In this document: one piece after another, positions 35,721 through 44,374 of the stretch
Layout: each line of letters opens with the position of its first letter
Numbering within the stretch: position 1 is the first letter of the stretch
Assembly: GCF_965198245.1 (NCBI RefSeq)
Contig: NZ_OZ240249.1
Location: forward strand, 992,001-1,056,000
Reading direction: 5' to 3'
Origin: Poriferisodalis sp965198245
GTDB lineage: Bacteria > Actinomycetota > Acidimicrobiia > Acidimicrobiales > Poriferisodalaceae
Length of the DNA: 64,000 nt
Notes under the pieces: model-generated
The model's database searches: none
Told to the model about the DNA's origin: nothing
The model's input: only the letters and a program-made list of their open reading frames with translations
Translations under genes and position numbers: made by a program

Positions 35721-35918
35721 ATGCGCGGAACAGTCAAGTTCTTCAACAGCGAGAAGGGCTTCGGCTTTATCTCCCGTGACGGGGCGGACGACGTCTTCGT
35801 CCACTTCTCCAACATTGTCGGTGAGAACTACCGAACGCTGGAGGCAGGGCAGGAGGTCGAGTTCGATATCGGACCCGGCCGCAAAGGCGACGAGGCTCAG
35901 AACGTCAAGCCCGTTTGA
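35721..35918 (+). CDS. Cold shock protein (CspA family)
   Basis: A 65-residue nucleic-acid chaperone with one OB-fold. RNP1 is KGFGFI and RNP2 is VFVHFSNI; KFFNSEKG opens the domain. It binds single-stranded RNA and DNA. The gene is followed by a strong hairpin terminator and then a DEAD-box RNA helicase gene; cold-shock proteins and such helicases often act together in RNA unfolding. Confidence 0.96.
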   Translation: MRGTVKFFNSEKGFGFISRDGADDVFVHFSNIVGENYRTLEAGQEVEFDIGPGRKGDEAQNVKPV

Positions 35919-35932
35919 GGGCACTCGCCATT

Positions 35933-35965
35933 GACCGTCGCTAGCCCAACAGGCTGGCGACGGTC
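35933..35965 (+). terminator. Strong hairpin after the cold shock gene
   Basis: Arms GACCGTCGCTAGCC and GGCTGGCGACGGTC form a 14-bp stem with one T-G wobble around the loop CAACA. It begins 15 bases after the csp stop codon. No U-tract follows, so it would act as an intrinsic terminator of the high-GC actinobacterial kind, or as a 3' stabiliser. Confidence 0.7.
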
Positions 35966-36276
35966 GGAGCTTCGGGCGCGAGACATCTCGTCCTTCAGAG
36001 CTCCGTCGGCAATCGCTTCGGGCGCGGGCGGCGTCACACGCCACCTGTGTCAACACATCTCGGGTCACCCGGCCGCGTTCTGCTTCGTGAGTATTGAGCA
36101 GCGTGCGCCGGTACCCTCCCGTCGTCTGGCCGGCATGTTCGGCCGACGGGTTCGCAGGCCGGCTTTGGTTCTTCCTGTCAACGTGGACCAGACCCCTGTT
36201 ATCGCCGACCTCTTCACCCCCTGTGGAGGCGCCACCGAACCCCTCAGGAGCCCGCGCGTCGCGGGCCAGGAGATGT
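35966..36276. other. Intergenic leader ahead of the DEAD-box helicase
   Basis: About 310 bases between the csp terminator and the helicase start. It is open in the helicase frame from 36094, but that part shows no similarity I recognise and no good ribosome site, whereas CCAGGAG lies just before the ATG at 36277. It therefore probably holds the helicase promoter and a long 5' leader. Long leaders are common in cold-induced helicase genes, but I cannot point to a specific element. Confidence 0.45.
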
Positions 36277-37665
36277 ATGCCCCCCACCTTTGCCCAACTG
36301 GGCGCCCCCGACTTCATCGTCAGCGCGCTCGCTCAACGTGGCATCAGCCAGCCGTTCGCCATCCAGGCGGCCACTGTCGCAGATGCCTTGGCCGGACGCG
36401 ATGTCTGCGGCCGCGCGCCCACCGGGTCCGGCAAGACGCTGGCGTTCGGGATTCCGCTCGTGGCCAGCGTCGGCAACGCTCAGCCGCACAAGCCCCGAGC
36501 ACTCGTGCTCGCGCCGACCCGCGAACTCGCCGATCAGATCATGACCGAGCTACGCACCTTCGCAGGCAAGCGCCGCGTGGGCGTCGCCTATGGCGGCGTG
36601 GGCTACGGCCCTCAGATCGGGTCGCTGCGTCGCGGGGTCGACATTCTCGTGGCGTGCCCGGGTCGCCTTGAAGACTTGATCTCCCAGGGCGAGGCTGACC
36701 TGTCCGCTGTCGACAAGGTCGTCATCGACGAAGCCGATCGCATGGCCGACATGGGATTCATCCCGGCCGTGCGGCGCCTGCTCAACCAGACCGCCACAAA
36801 GCGCCAGACCATGCTGTTCTCGGCCACGCTCGACGGCGACGTCGCGACACTGACACGCGACTACCAGCGCGATCCCGTGCGTCACGAAGTCGGTGACGAG
36901 ACTCCCGACGTCAGCGCTGCCGACCACGTGTTCTGGAGCGTGGCCAGGACTGACCGCACTGACATCTGCGCAGAAGCGATCGACGCCGCCGGATCGACGG
37001 TTGTGTTCTGTCGAACCCGGCATGGCTGCGATCGCGTGGCCCGGCAGCTGGATCGTCGAGGCATCCGCACGGCGGCGCTGCACGGCGGACGCAGCCAGGG
37101 CCAGCGCACCAGGGCGCTGGCCGAGTTTGCCGCCGGCAAGGTCCAGGCGCTGGTCGCGACTGACGTTGCTGCGCGTGGCATCCATGTCGAAGGTGTCGGC
37201 GCTGTCGTTCACTACGATGTCGCGGCCGACCACAAGACCTACCTTCACCGATCGGGCCGCACGGCCCGGGCCGGCCAAGGCGGTGTGGTGGTCTCGCTCA
37301 TCCAGCCCGAGCAAGTCAAAGAGCTCAAGACCATGCAGCGCAAGATGGGTCTTCAGCAGCCCATCACCGAAGTCGACGTGGCTGCAATCCGGTCAACCGG
37401 TCAACGCAGGATCGGCGCCAACGCCCGCGGATCTGCCACCGATTCCAGCCCGAAGAGCTCGAAGAACCACAAGGCCAACGCGGATTTTCCTCAGCCACGC
37501 CCTGAACCCCGCAAGGCGATCGCCGACACCAACCGGCAGCGCTCACGCTCGCAGACACGGCGTCGCACGCTTGAGCGTCCGGCGGCCAAGAATCAATCCC
37601 GGCATCGCCGAAGCAACAACAACCGGTCCAGGTCCAAGGGTCACCAGCGCTCGTCGCAGCGCTGA
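36277..37665 (+). CDS. DEAD-box ATP-dependent RNA helicase
   Basis: A 462-residue DEAD-box protein. Q motif FAIQAATV, motif I APTGSGKT, Ia PTRELADQ, II DEAD (VVIDEADRMADMGF), III SAT, V and VI with ATDVAARGIHVE and HRSGRTARAG. A basic C-terminal tail rich in Arg, Lys and Ser follows the core, a usual RNA-binding extension. Start ATG at 36277 has AGGAG 4 bases before it. Next to the cold shock gene, consistent with a role in RNA remodelling at low temperature. Confidence 0.94.
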   Translation: MPPTFAQLGAPDFIVSALAQRGISQPFAIQAATVADALAGRDVCGRAPTGSGKTLAFGIPLVASVGNAQPHKPRALVLAPTRELADQIMTELRTFAGKRRVGVAYGGVGYGPQIGSLRRGVDILVACPGRLEDLISQGEADLSAVDKVVIDEADRMADMGFIPAVRRLLNQTATKRQTMLFSATLDGDVATLTRDYQRDPVRHEVGDETPDVSAADHVFWSVARTDRTDICAEAIDAAGSTVVFCRTRHGCDRVARQLDRRGIRTAALHGGRSQGQRTRALAEFAAGKVQALVATDVAARGIHVEGVGAVVHYDVAADHKTYLHRSGRTARAGQGGVVVSLIQPEQVKELKTMQRKMGLQQPITEVDVAAIRSTGQRRIGANARGSATDSSPKSSKNHKANADFPQPRPEPRKAIADTNRQRSRSQTRRRTLERPAAKNQSRHRRSNNNRSRSKGHQRSSQR

Positions 37666-37671
37666 GCAAGA

Positions 37672-37998
37672 TCAATCGTCTGCGTCGTCCTGCGGCTCAT
37701 CCAGCGATTCGAGGCTGGACGGCGCCAGGTTCGAGGCGAACTTCGACATGTTGTCGCTGAGGGCACTGATGAGCTGCTCCACGAATTGCGGCGACATGTT
37801 GACGCGCTGCACGACAACGCCTCGCCGCGGTGACTGCTTGCCGCTGAAGTCCAGCCGGATGAAGTCGAGGGTGAACTCATACGGCGAGTGGCGTACCACG
37901 GCGAAGTTGGACCACACGCCGCCTTCAAGCTCTGGTGGGAGGCGAATCTGCAGCTTCGTGCCGTCGGGTAGCGATTCGTGCGGGTTGCTCTCGGCCAT
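37672..37998 (-). CDS. DUF3467 family protein
   Basis: A 108-residue protein matching the DUF3467 family, recognised by GVWSNFAVVRHSPYEFTLDFIRLDF and VVQRVNMSPQFVEQLISAL. The fold is small and of unknown function; members are spread over many bacteria and are often single-copy. Converges on the helicase gene with a 6-base gap. Confidence 0.85.
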   Translation of the reverse strand: MAESNPHESLPDGTKLQIRLPPELEGGVWSNFAVVRHSPYEFTLDFIRLDFSGKQSPRRGVVVQRVNMSPQFVEQLISALSDNMSKFASNLAPSSLESLDEPQDDADD

Positions 37999-38065
37999 CG
38001 GCGAAGACGCTAGCCCGCCCCTGCCACGCGGCCGGCGGCGGCATCTGCGGCGTTCAGCGGCGCTG

Positions 38066-39067
38066 TCAGCGTTCCTCGCGTCGATAGGGGAGCGTCAGGG
38101 CGGCGGGTGCTGGGCTCGGTCGATGGCGGGCCCGGAAGCTGATGGCAATGAGGACCACGACAGTCAGCAGGAACGGCAGGATGCCGAGCAGCGCCGGCGA
38201 GATCGTGTTGACCTCGAGGCCGAAGAGGCTCAGGTCGAACGTCTGGACACGGGGCTGCAGCGCAAGCGTGAACCCGAATAACAGCGAGCCAGCGGCAAGC
38301 CGTCCGGGCCGCCACGCCCCGAAGATGACCAGTGCCACTGCGATCCAGCCGCGGCCGGCGATGAGGCCCTCGGTCCAGCCGGCGGCCATGTACAGCGACA
38401 AGAAGGCGCCGGCAGCGCCGGCGAAGGCACCGCCGATCAGGACAGCTCCGGAACGCAGCAGTGTCACCGAGTGGCCCACCGAGTCCGTCGTCGAGGCAGA
38501 TTCCCCGACCGCACGCAGTGCGAGGCCGAGCCGGGTTCGATTCAGCACGAACCAGACCACGATGCCCAGAAGACCCGCGAGGTAGACAACCGGCGGCTGG
38601 TCGAAAAGGATCGGACCGACCCAGCGGATGTCGGCAAGTCCGGCGATGCCCAGATCGGTGAACACGGCATCGGCACGTTCGCGTACTGCGTCCTGTCCGA
38701 TGAAGGCGGCGAATCCCAATCCGCCGATGGTGATCGCCAAGCCTGACACCACCTGGCCGGCGCCCATCACCACGCTCACCACAGCGTGTACTCCTGCGAC
38801 CGCCATGCCGACGAGCGCAGCGAATGCGAAGCCGATCCAGGGACGGCCGGTGGCGAGCGCCATCATGAATCCGCTCACGGCCCCCATCGCCATCATTCCC
38901 TCGACACCGAGGTTCAGCACTCCGGATCGTTCGGCGATGAGCTCGCCCAGCCCGGCCAAGTACACGAGCGTGGCGAACTGCACGGTCGCCACGAGCAGTC
39001 CGATGATGGCTGCCTCAGACACCCGCAGCTCCCGTAGTGGCGGCGCCGTCTGGTTGTGGGGCTGCAT
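38066..39067 (-). CDS. ABC transporter permease, second (nucleoside/BMP type)
   Basis: A 333-residue membrane protein with about eight to ten hydrophobic segments, of the BPD_transp_2 type used by BMP-type nucleoside importers (NupQ/YufQ class). The ERSGVLNLGVEGMMAMGAV segment is the hallmark of the second permease of this family. Start ATG at 39067 lies within the end of the upstream permease gene (53-base overlap), so the two are co-translated. Works with the ATPase and BMP lipoprotein genes upstream to import a nucleoside or similar sugar-based solute. Confidence 0.9.
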   Translation of the reverse strand: MQPHNQTAPPLRELRVSEAAIIGLLVATVQFATLVYLAGLGELIAERSGVLNLGVEGMMAMGAVSGFMMALATGRPWIGFAFAALVGMAVAGVHAVVSVVMGAGQVVSGLAITIGGLGFAAFIGQDAVRERADAVFTDLGIAGLADIRWVGPILFDQPPVVYLAGLLGIVVWFVLNRTRLGLALRAVGESASTTDSVGHSVTLLRSGAVLIGGAFAGAAGAFLSLYMAAGWTEGLIAGRGWIAVALVIFGAWRPGRLAAGSLLFGFTLALQPRVQTFDLSLFGLEVNTISPALLGILPFLLTVVVLIAISFRARHRPSPAPAALTLPYRREER

Positions 39068-40202
39068 CTGTGGGGTACCCGACGGGTCGCACCCATCGGA
39101 CGCGGTAGTTGAGCAGCACCGCGGCCACCAAGGCACCGATGAGGATCATGGCCTGCAGGATCGTGGCGATCGAGCTTGTCACGCCAAGCGTCTGGATGGA
39201 CTGGCCGCCCACCTGCACCGCGCCGAACACGAACGCCACCGCCGCCACGCCCGATGGCCGCATCAGCGCGAGCGCCGCCACGATGATCCCGGCGAAGCCG
39301 TAGCCGTTCGACAAGCCGGGATCGAGTCGCGTCGCAGTTCCGGTCAGCTCGATGGCGCCGGCGAGGCCAGCCAGTCCGCCCGACAGCAGCAGGGCAGTCA
39401 GCACCTTGCGTTGCAGCGAGATGCCGGCATAGCGAGCCGTGGCCGGCGACGATCCCGCCATGCGCAGCTCGTATCCCCACGCTGTGCGCGAGACGGCCAG
39501 CCAGAAGGCCACCAGCAGCGCGACGGCGAGCACTGCGCCAATGTGTGCGCGGCCGAACAGTCCCGGCAGCGACGCATGCTCGGGCAGGGGCTCGATCAAC
39601 GCAAAGCCTTGCGACTCGGGGTCCTTCCACGGACCGGTCTCGAGCCATTCCACGATCCGGATCGAGACCTCGACGAGCATCAGCGTCGTGATGATCTCGC
39701 TGACACCCAGGTATGCACGCGCGAGCGCCGGCCCCAGCATGAGGATGACGCCGCCTATCGCGCCGGCGATCAGCATCGAGATGATGAGGAGGGGACCCGG
39801 CAAGTCGCCCGCCGACATGGCGAAACCTGCTGCGACCGTCGCGCCCGCCATTATCTGACCTTCGGCGCCGATGTTCCACAGTCCCATCGATCCCGCAACG
39901 GCAATCGCAAGACCGGCCAGCGCAAGCGGTGTCGCTCGCAGCAACGTCCGCGAGATCGAATTGATGCCGCCAAGCGACGAATCGATCATCCGGCCGTACA
40001 CCTCGGCCGGGTTGTTGCCCGCGGCGAGCAGCAGGAGCGCTCCCGCGATCAGAGCCGCTGCAATTCCGATCACGAAGGCGAAGGCCTGGGCCGCGGGCAC
40101 CACGTCCGAACGTCGCTGCAGCACGGGCCGTACCAGGCCGCGATGCCAGCGAGCTCGCCCGCGCGAGACGGTGTGCAGCGGGGCGTGCGTCGGGTCGCTC
40201 AT
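39015..40202 (-). CDS. ABC transporter permease, first (nucleoside/BMP type)
   Basis: A 395-residue membrane protein of the NupP/YufP class, larger than its partner as usual. Signature segments are TPLALAGLAIAVAGSMGLWNIGAEGQ, then GALLIL-type helices and AWGYELRMAGSSPATARYAGI, the cytoplasmic coupling loop. Its start overlaps the ATPase stop by 4 bases (ATGA). Forms the channel with the second permease. Confidence 0.9.
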   Translation of the reverse strand: MSDPTHAPLHTVSRGRARWHRGLVRPVLQRRSDVVPAAQAFAFVIGIAAALIAGALLLLAAGNNPAEVYGRMIDSSLGGINSISRTLLRATPLALAGLAIAVAGSMGLWNIGAEGQIMAGATVAAGFAMSAGDLPGPLLIISMLIAGAIGGVILMLGPALARAYLGVSEIITTLMLVEVSIRIVEWLETGPWKDPESQGFALIEPLPEHASLPGLFGRAHIGAVLAVALLVAFWLAVSRTAWGYELRMAGSSPATARYAGISLQRKVLTALLLSGGLAGLAGAIELTGTATRLDPGLSNGYGFAGIIVAALALMRPSGVAAVAFVFGAVQVGGQSIQTLGVTSSIATILQAMILIGALVAAVLLNYRVRWVRPVGYPTDAAPQPDGAATTGAAGV

Positions 40203-41746
40203 GTGCCTCCGCCTCCAGCCATCGCGGCTCCTACCTCGGCTCTCGAGGATGTCGTCGGATCCAGACGGGCCGCGATGCGCCCCTCGTACATCACGATCAA
40301 CCGGTCTGACAGCGCGAGCAGTTCGTCAAGGTCTTCAGAGATCAGCAGCACTCCAACGCCGGCGGTGCGCTGCGCGACGATCTGTTCCTGGATGGCGGCG
40401 ATGCCCGCCACGTCTAGACCACGGGTGGGCTGGGCTGCCACGAGCACTTTGGGCTCTCCGGTCAGCTCGCGGCCGAGCAGCAGGCGTTGGAGGTTGCCCC
40501 CTGACAGAGCGCTCACATCTGAGTGCAAACGTCCGACCTGCACGCCGAACCTCTCGACGAGGCCTTTGCAGAAGTCCTCGCAACGCCGCAGGTCCAGCAT
40601 GACCCCGCGGCGCATGGCCCGGTACGAACGCACGACGGCGTTGTCGACGACGGACATATGGGGGGCGAGACCGACGCCGAGGCGATCCTCGGGCACGTAG
40701 GCCAGCCCGCCGCGAGAACGCGCTCTCGGCGAAGCACCGGTGATGTCGGCGCCCAGCAGGCCGACACCTCCAGAGGTGACGGGACGCAATCCGGCGATGG
40801 CCTCGGCCAGCTCCTTCTGGCCGTTTCCCGAGACGCCGGCGACGCCCACGATCTCGCCGGCGTGCACGTCGAGGTCGACGGAGTGCAATGCGGGAAACCC
40901 CCGGTCGCTCAATGCCGAGATGCCGTCCAGCGCGAGCACGACGTCACCGCTCGGCTGGCCCGCGGGACGCCGAACTTCGGCTGCGGCTTCTCCGACCATC
41001 ATCTGGGCCAAGTCCGATCGCTCGACTCCGGCGAGGCTGCCCGGCTGCGCAACGGTGACGCCGCTGCGCAGCACGGTGGCCTCGTCACACACCGTCAGCA
41101 CCTCGTCGAGCTTGTGACTGATGTAGATCACCGAGCGGCCGCGGTCAGCCATGGCACGCAACGTGAGACCCAGGTCGGCAGCCTCGGCAGGTGTGAGCAC
41201 CGCCGTCGGTTCGTCCAGCACCAGCACGTCTGCGTCGCGCCAGAGTGCCTTCAGGATTTCCACGCGCTGCCGTTCGCCGACCGAGAGCTGCCACACGGGC
41301 CGGGTGGGGTCTGCGTCGAGCGAGTAGATCGCGGCCAGGTGAGCAACGCGTTCGGTGATCTGGCTCCTGTTCAGATAGCGCGGTGCCGAGCCGAGCACGA
41401 CGTTTTCCGCGACCGTCAGCGTGGGCACCAAGCGAAACTCCTGGTGGACCATGCCGATTCCCGCGGCGATCGCATCGGCGGGCGAGTGGAACTGCTGCTG
41501 GGTGCCGTGCACCCAGATCTCGCCTCCGTCGGGCAGGTACACGCCCCCGAGTACGTTGACGAGTGAGGTCTTGCCAGCGCCGTTCTCTCCGAGCAGCGCG
41601 TGGATGGTGCCCGCCCGCACCGACAAGTTGGTGCCGTCGCAGGCGACCACTCCGGGGAATTCCTTGCGGATGCCGCGCAGGTCTACGGCCAAGGGCGCGG
41701 CGTCGCCGCTGCCGGCGCTGGACTCCGAGAGATCTTGAGCGTTCAC
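40199..41746 (-). CDS. ABC transporter ATP-binding protein with two ATPase domains (nucleoside/BMP type)
   Basis: A 515-residue protein with two ABC domains. First half: Walker A GENGAGKT, signature LSVGERQRVEI and Walker B VLVLDEPTAVLTP. Second half: degenerate Walker A GVSGNGQKE, signature LSGGNLQRLLLGRE and no standard Walker B (PKVLVAAQPTRGLDVAGI). Such asymmetry is normal for RbsA/NupO-type importer ATPases. GTG start. It lies 126 bases after the BMP lipoprotein gene. Confidence 0.93.
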   Translation of the reverse strand: MNAQDLSESSAGSGDAAPLAVDLRGIRKEFPGVVACDGTNLSVRAGTIHALLGENGAGKTSLVNVLGGVYLPDGGEIWVHGTQQQFHSPADAIAAGIGMVHQEFRLVPTLTVAENVVLGSAPRYLNRSQITERVAHLAAIYSLDADPTRPVWQLSVGERQRVEILKALWRDADVLVLDEPTAVLTPAEAADLGLTLRAMADRGRSVIYISHKLDEVLTVCDEATVLRSGVTVAQPGSLAGVERSDLAQMMVGEAAAEVRRPAGQPSGDVVLALDGISALSDRGFPALHSVDLDVHAGEIVGVAGVSGNGQKELAEAIAGLRPVTSGGVGLLGADITGASPRARSRGGLAYVPEDRLGVGLAPHMSVVDNAVVRSYRAMRRGVMLDLRRCEDFCKGLVERFGVQVGRLHSDVSALSGGNLQRLLLGRELTGEPKVLVAAQPTRGLDVAGIAAIQEQIVAQRTAGVGVLLISEDLDELLALSDRLIVMYEGRIAARLDPTTSSRAEVGAAMAGGGGT

Positions 41747-41872
41747 GCCGTACCGGTGTCAGAAACCGACGGCCCGCTGCCGCAGCGGCGCGCGGCACCG
41801 CCGCCGGATGTGGGAGACACCTCAGCGTCCCCCAGATCCAACGGCGGTGCTACTGCGATTCGATCAGTCGGA

Positions 41873-42967
41873 TCAGGGGCTGGCGTCACCCACGACGCCT
41901 TCGACGAACCAGTCCATGCCCAGCATCGAGCCGTCATCCAGGGTCTCGCCGGCGGCGACGCGGACGTTGCCTTCCTGGTCGCGGATCTCGCCGGTGAACA
42001 CGTCCCACTCGCCTTCACGGATCTGCTCGGCAACATCGCTGATCTGGTCGGCGACATCGCCCGGCACGTCGTCAGCCAGCGGTGCCAGGTCGACAATGCC
42101 GTCGTCCATGCCGCCCCAGTACGAACCCGGCTCGTAGGTGCCCGCAGCGACTGCCTCGATGATCGCGGTGTAGCGCGGGCCCCAGTTCCACACAGGTGCG
42201 GTGATGAACGCGTCGGGTGCGAAGTCGCGCATGTCGGAGTTGTAGGCGACCCATCGCGCCCCAGCGTCCTGCGCAGCGACACCCGCAGCCGTGGAGTCCT
42301 GGTGCATGGCGATGACATCGGCGCCGGCTTCCAGCAAGGCCTTGGCCGAGTCGCCCTCAACCGCCGGGTCGAACCAAGTAAAGGTCCAGATGACGTGGAC
42401 CTCGGCTGACGGGTTGGTCTCGAGCACGCCGAGGGTGAAGGCGTTGATGCCTCGGATCACCTCAGGGATGGGGAACGCAGCCACGTAGCCCAACTGCCCG
42501 CTTTCGGTCATCGCACCTGCCGCCATGCCCGACAGGTACCGCGGCTGGTACATGCGGCCGAAGAAGTTGCCGAAGTTGGCCTCGTTCATCTTGAAGCCCG
42601 AGGCGTGCTCGAACACGACGTCGGGGTACTCCTCGGACAGCTCGAGCATCGGGTCCATGTAGCCGAACGAGGTGCCGAAGATGACGTCTGCGCCCTCGTT
42701 CTCGATGAAGTCGACGGCGACCGCCTTGAAGTCTTCAGCGTTCTCCGGGACGCTCTCGACGAACAGCGTCGCCGCACCGGTTTGGTCTTCCGCGTACTGG
42801 CGACCTTGGTCGTGTGCCCAGTTCCAGCCAGCGTCACCGACGGGTCCCACCAGCACGAATGCCGCCGTGACGTCCTCGGGATCGCCATCGCCGCCGCCGC
42901 ACGCTGCTCCTAGCAGCGCCACGCCGGTCAGAGCAATGGCGAGTCGTGTCAGAGTCCTCGAACGCAT
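41873..42967 (-). CDS. BMP-family lipoprotein, substrate-binding protein
   Basis: A 364-residue lipoprotein with signal peptide MRSRTLTRLAIALTGVALLG and lipobox Cys (AAC). The periplasmic-binding fold shows VGPVGDAGWNWAHDQGRQYAE, DVIFGTSFGYMDPMLELS and the C-terminal GMDDGIVDLAPLADDV. BMP proteins bind purine nucleosides or related compounds; the specificity here is unknown. Ribosome site GGAGAGGGAG before the ATG. Its gene precedes the ATPase and permeases, the standard order. Confidence 0.92.
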   Translation of the reverse strand: MRSRTLTRLAIALTGVALLGAACGGGDGDPEDVTAAFVLVGPVGDAGWNWAHDQGRQYAEDQTGAATLFVESVPENAEDFKAVAVDFIENEGADVIFGTSFGYMDPMLELSEEYPDVVFEHASGFKMNEANFGNFFGRMYQPRYLSGMAAGAMTESGQLGYVAAFPIPEVIRGINAFTLGVLETNPSAEVHVIWTFTWFDPAVEGDSAKALLEAGADVIAMHQDSTAAGVAAQDAGARWVAYNSDMRDFAPDAFITAPVWNWGPRYTAIIEAVAAGTYEPGSYWGGMDDGIVDLAPLADDVPGDVADQISDVAEQIREGEWDVFTGEIRDQEGNVRVAAGETLDDGSMLGMDWFVEGVVGDASP

Positions 42968-43076
42968 GATCTCCCTCTCCGTTCGCGCCCGCGAAGCAAC
43001 CCCGGGGCGGTCGATATCGAGCCTAATCTTGCGCATCTGTGCCCGCGGCCACCGGACGCAGACATCACCAAGCGGC

Positions 43077-44333
43077 TCAGAATGGGTTGAGTTCGAGGCC
43101 GAGGGCGTACCGGCCTACTTGGTGGGTGATGCGGTCGTAGTGCACGTTGATGTGCACCGGCATGGCTCGGAAGTCCCGGTAGCGGCGCTCGAACGTGCCG
43201 CCCTCGCGCAGCGCGGTGCCGCCCTGGGCCCGGTTCAACAGGGCCATCGCCTCGTCCAGTTGCTCCACTGCCATGGTGGTCACGGCCATCTGCCGCAGGT
43301 AGTCGCTCTCGCCGGGGGTGATACCGGCTTCGATCCTGCTGTCCACGTCGTTGCATCCGGCCTCGGTGGCAGCCGCGGCAGCCGCCACCAGCGAGGCAGC
43401 GCGGCCGAAGTTGATCTGCACGGTCGGCCGCTCGACCATCTCGCCGCCGATGATCACCCTGCGCCCCGCCGCTTGCTCGACGGCTTCGAGCAGTGCCCGC
43501 CGAACCAGACCCACGGCCATCCAAGCAAGCCACAGGTCCGAGATGCCCACCCAGTCCTCGCGGTAGCGGTGGTGCACCACCGGAATGGTCCGCAGCGATT
43601 CGGCGCGGTTGACGCCGTACCACGGAACACAGTCGTCGAGGCGCACCGGCACGTCGGTGAAGTGGACGTCGTCGGTGGCTGATGCCCGCAGACCCGAGCC
43701 ATCCCACGACGGGTCGATCTTCAAGCCCTCAGTCTTGTTGGAAACGATCGTAAAGCGGATGTCCATGGGCCGAACGGGCTTGCCGTCGGGGCCGGTGACG
43801 GCGAACGCCACGCCGCAGTAGTCGGCGTAGCGGGCGCCGGTACCCCAGCGGCCAGTCCCGTTCAGCACGGCCACGTCGCCCTCGATGCGCCCATACACCG
43901 AACTGCGCGCGCCGCCGGGGAACGACACCCAATGGCCCTTGGTCACGATGTCTGTGAGGAAGTCCTGCTGCTGTGGACCCATGGCTCCGACGAACAGGTG
44001 GAACACGCACAGGTGGTTCCAAAGGCACCACGCCAAGCTCGGGCAGCGAGCGGCCACTGCTTCGAGTTCGCGCCCCATGTGCAGCATCGTCTCTTCAATG
44101 CCGCCAATGTTTCGAGTCGCGGACATCCGCATGAAATCGGTGCCGCGAATCGCCTCGATGACCTCCGAAGACACCGACCGGGTCCGGTCTGCCGTTTCTG
44201 CCTGCGCTTCGATCTTGTCAAGGAACGGGGCGATGCGCAGCCCATCGGTAGGAGCTGGCAAGAGCGAGATGACATGTCCGATCCCTGACGGGCGGTCCAC
44301 GCCCGTCTCGTCAAGGTCCGGTCCTCCAGCCAT
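43077..44333 (-). CDS. Acyl-CoA dehydrogenase-fold flavin monooxygenase-like protein (HsaA / HpaB-like)
   Basis: A 418-residue protein with the acyl-CoA dehydrogenase fold but in the flavin monooxygenase subgroup (N-terminal helical region, then LAWCLWNHLCVFHLFVGAM and RWGTGARYADYCGVAFAV). It lacks the acyl-CoA-type catalytic glutamate segment. Group members use reduced flavin and oxygen to hydroxylate phenols or amines. A reductase partner is not visible. The ATG at 44333 is 42 bases after the stop of the copper amine oxidase, so the two are probably co-transcribed, perhaps in oxidation of an imported amine. Confidence 0.78.
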   Translation of the reverse strand: MAGGPDLDETGVDRPSGIGHVISLLPAPTDGLRIAPFLDKIEAQAETADRTRSVSSEVIEAIRGTDFMRMSATRNIGGIEETMLHMGRELEAVAARCPSLAWCLWNHLCVFHLFVGAMGPQQQDFLTDIVTKGHWVSFPGGARSSVYGRIEGDVAVLNGTGRWGTGARYADYCGVAFAVTGPDGKPVRPMDIRFTIVSNKTEGLKIDPSWDGSGLRASATDDVHFTDVPVRLDDCVPWYGVNRAESLRTIPVVHHRYREDWVGISDLWLAWMAVGLVRRALLEAVEQAAGRRVIIGGEMVERPTVQINFGRAASLVAAAAAATEAGCNDVDSRIEAGITPGESDYLRQMAVTTMAVEQLDEAMALLNRAQGGTALREGGTFERRYRDFRAMPVHINVHYDRITHQVGRYALGLELNPF

Positions 44334-44374
44334 GCGGCCACAGTAGGCCGCGGCGGGCTCCGCCGCCGAGTGAC

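Noticed and set aside
38628..40700. A 690-codon plus-strand open frame across the permease and ATPase genes
   Set aside because: Antisense to clear ABC transporter genes, with an Arg/Ser/Thr/Pro-rich composition and no motif.
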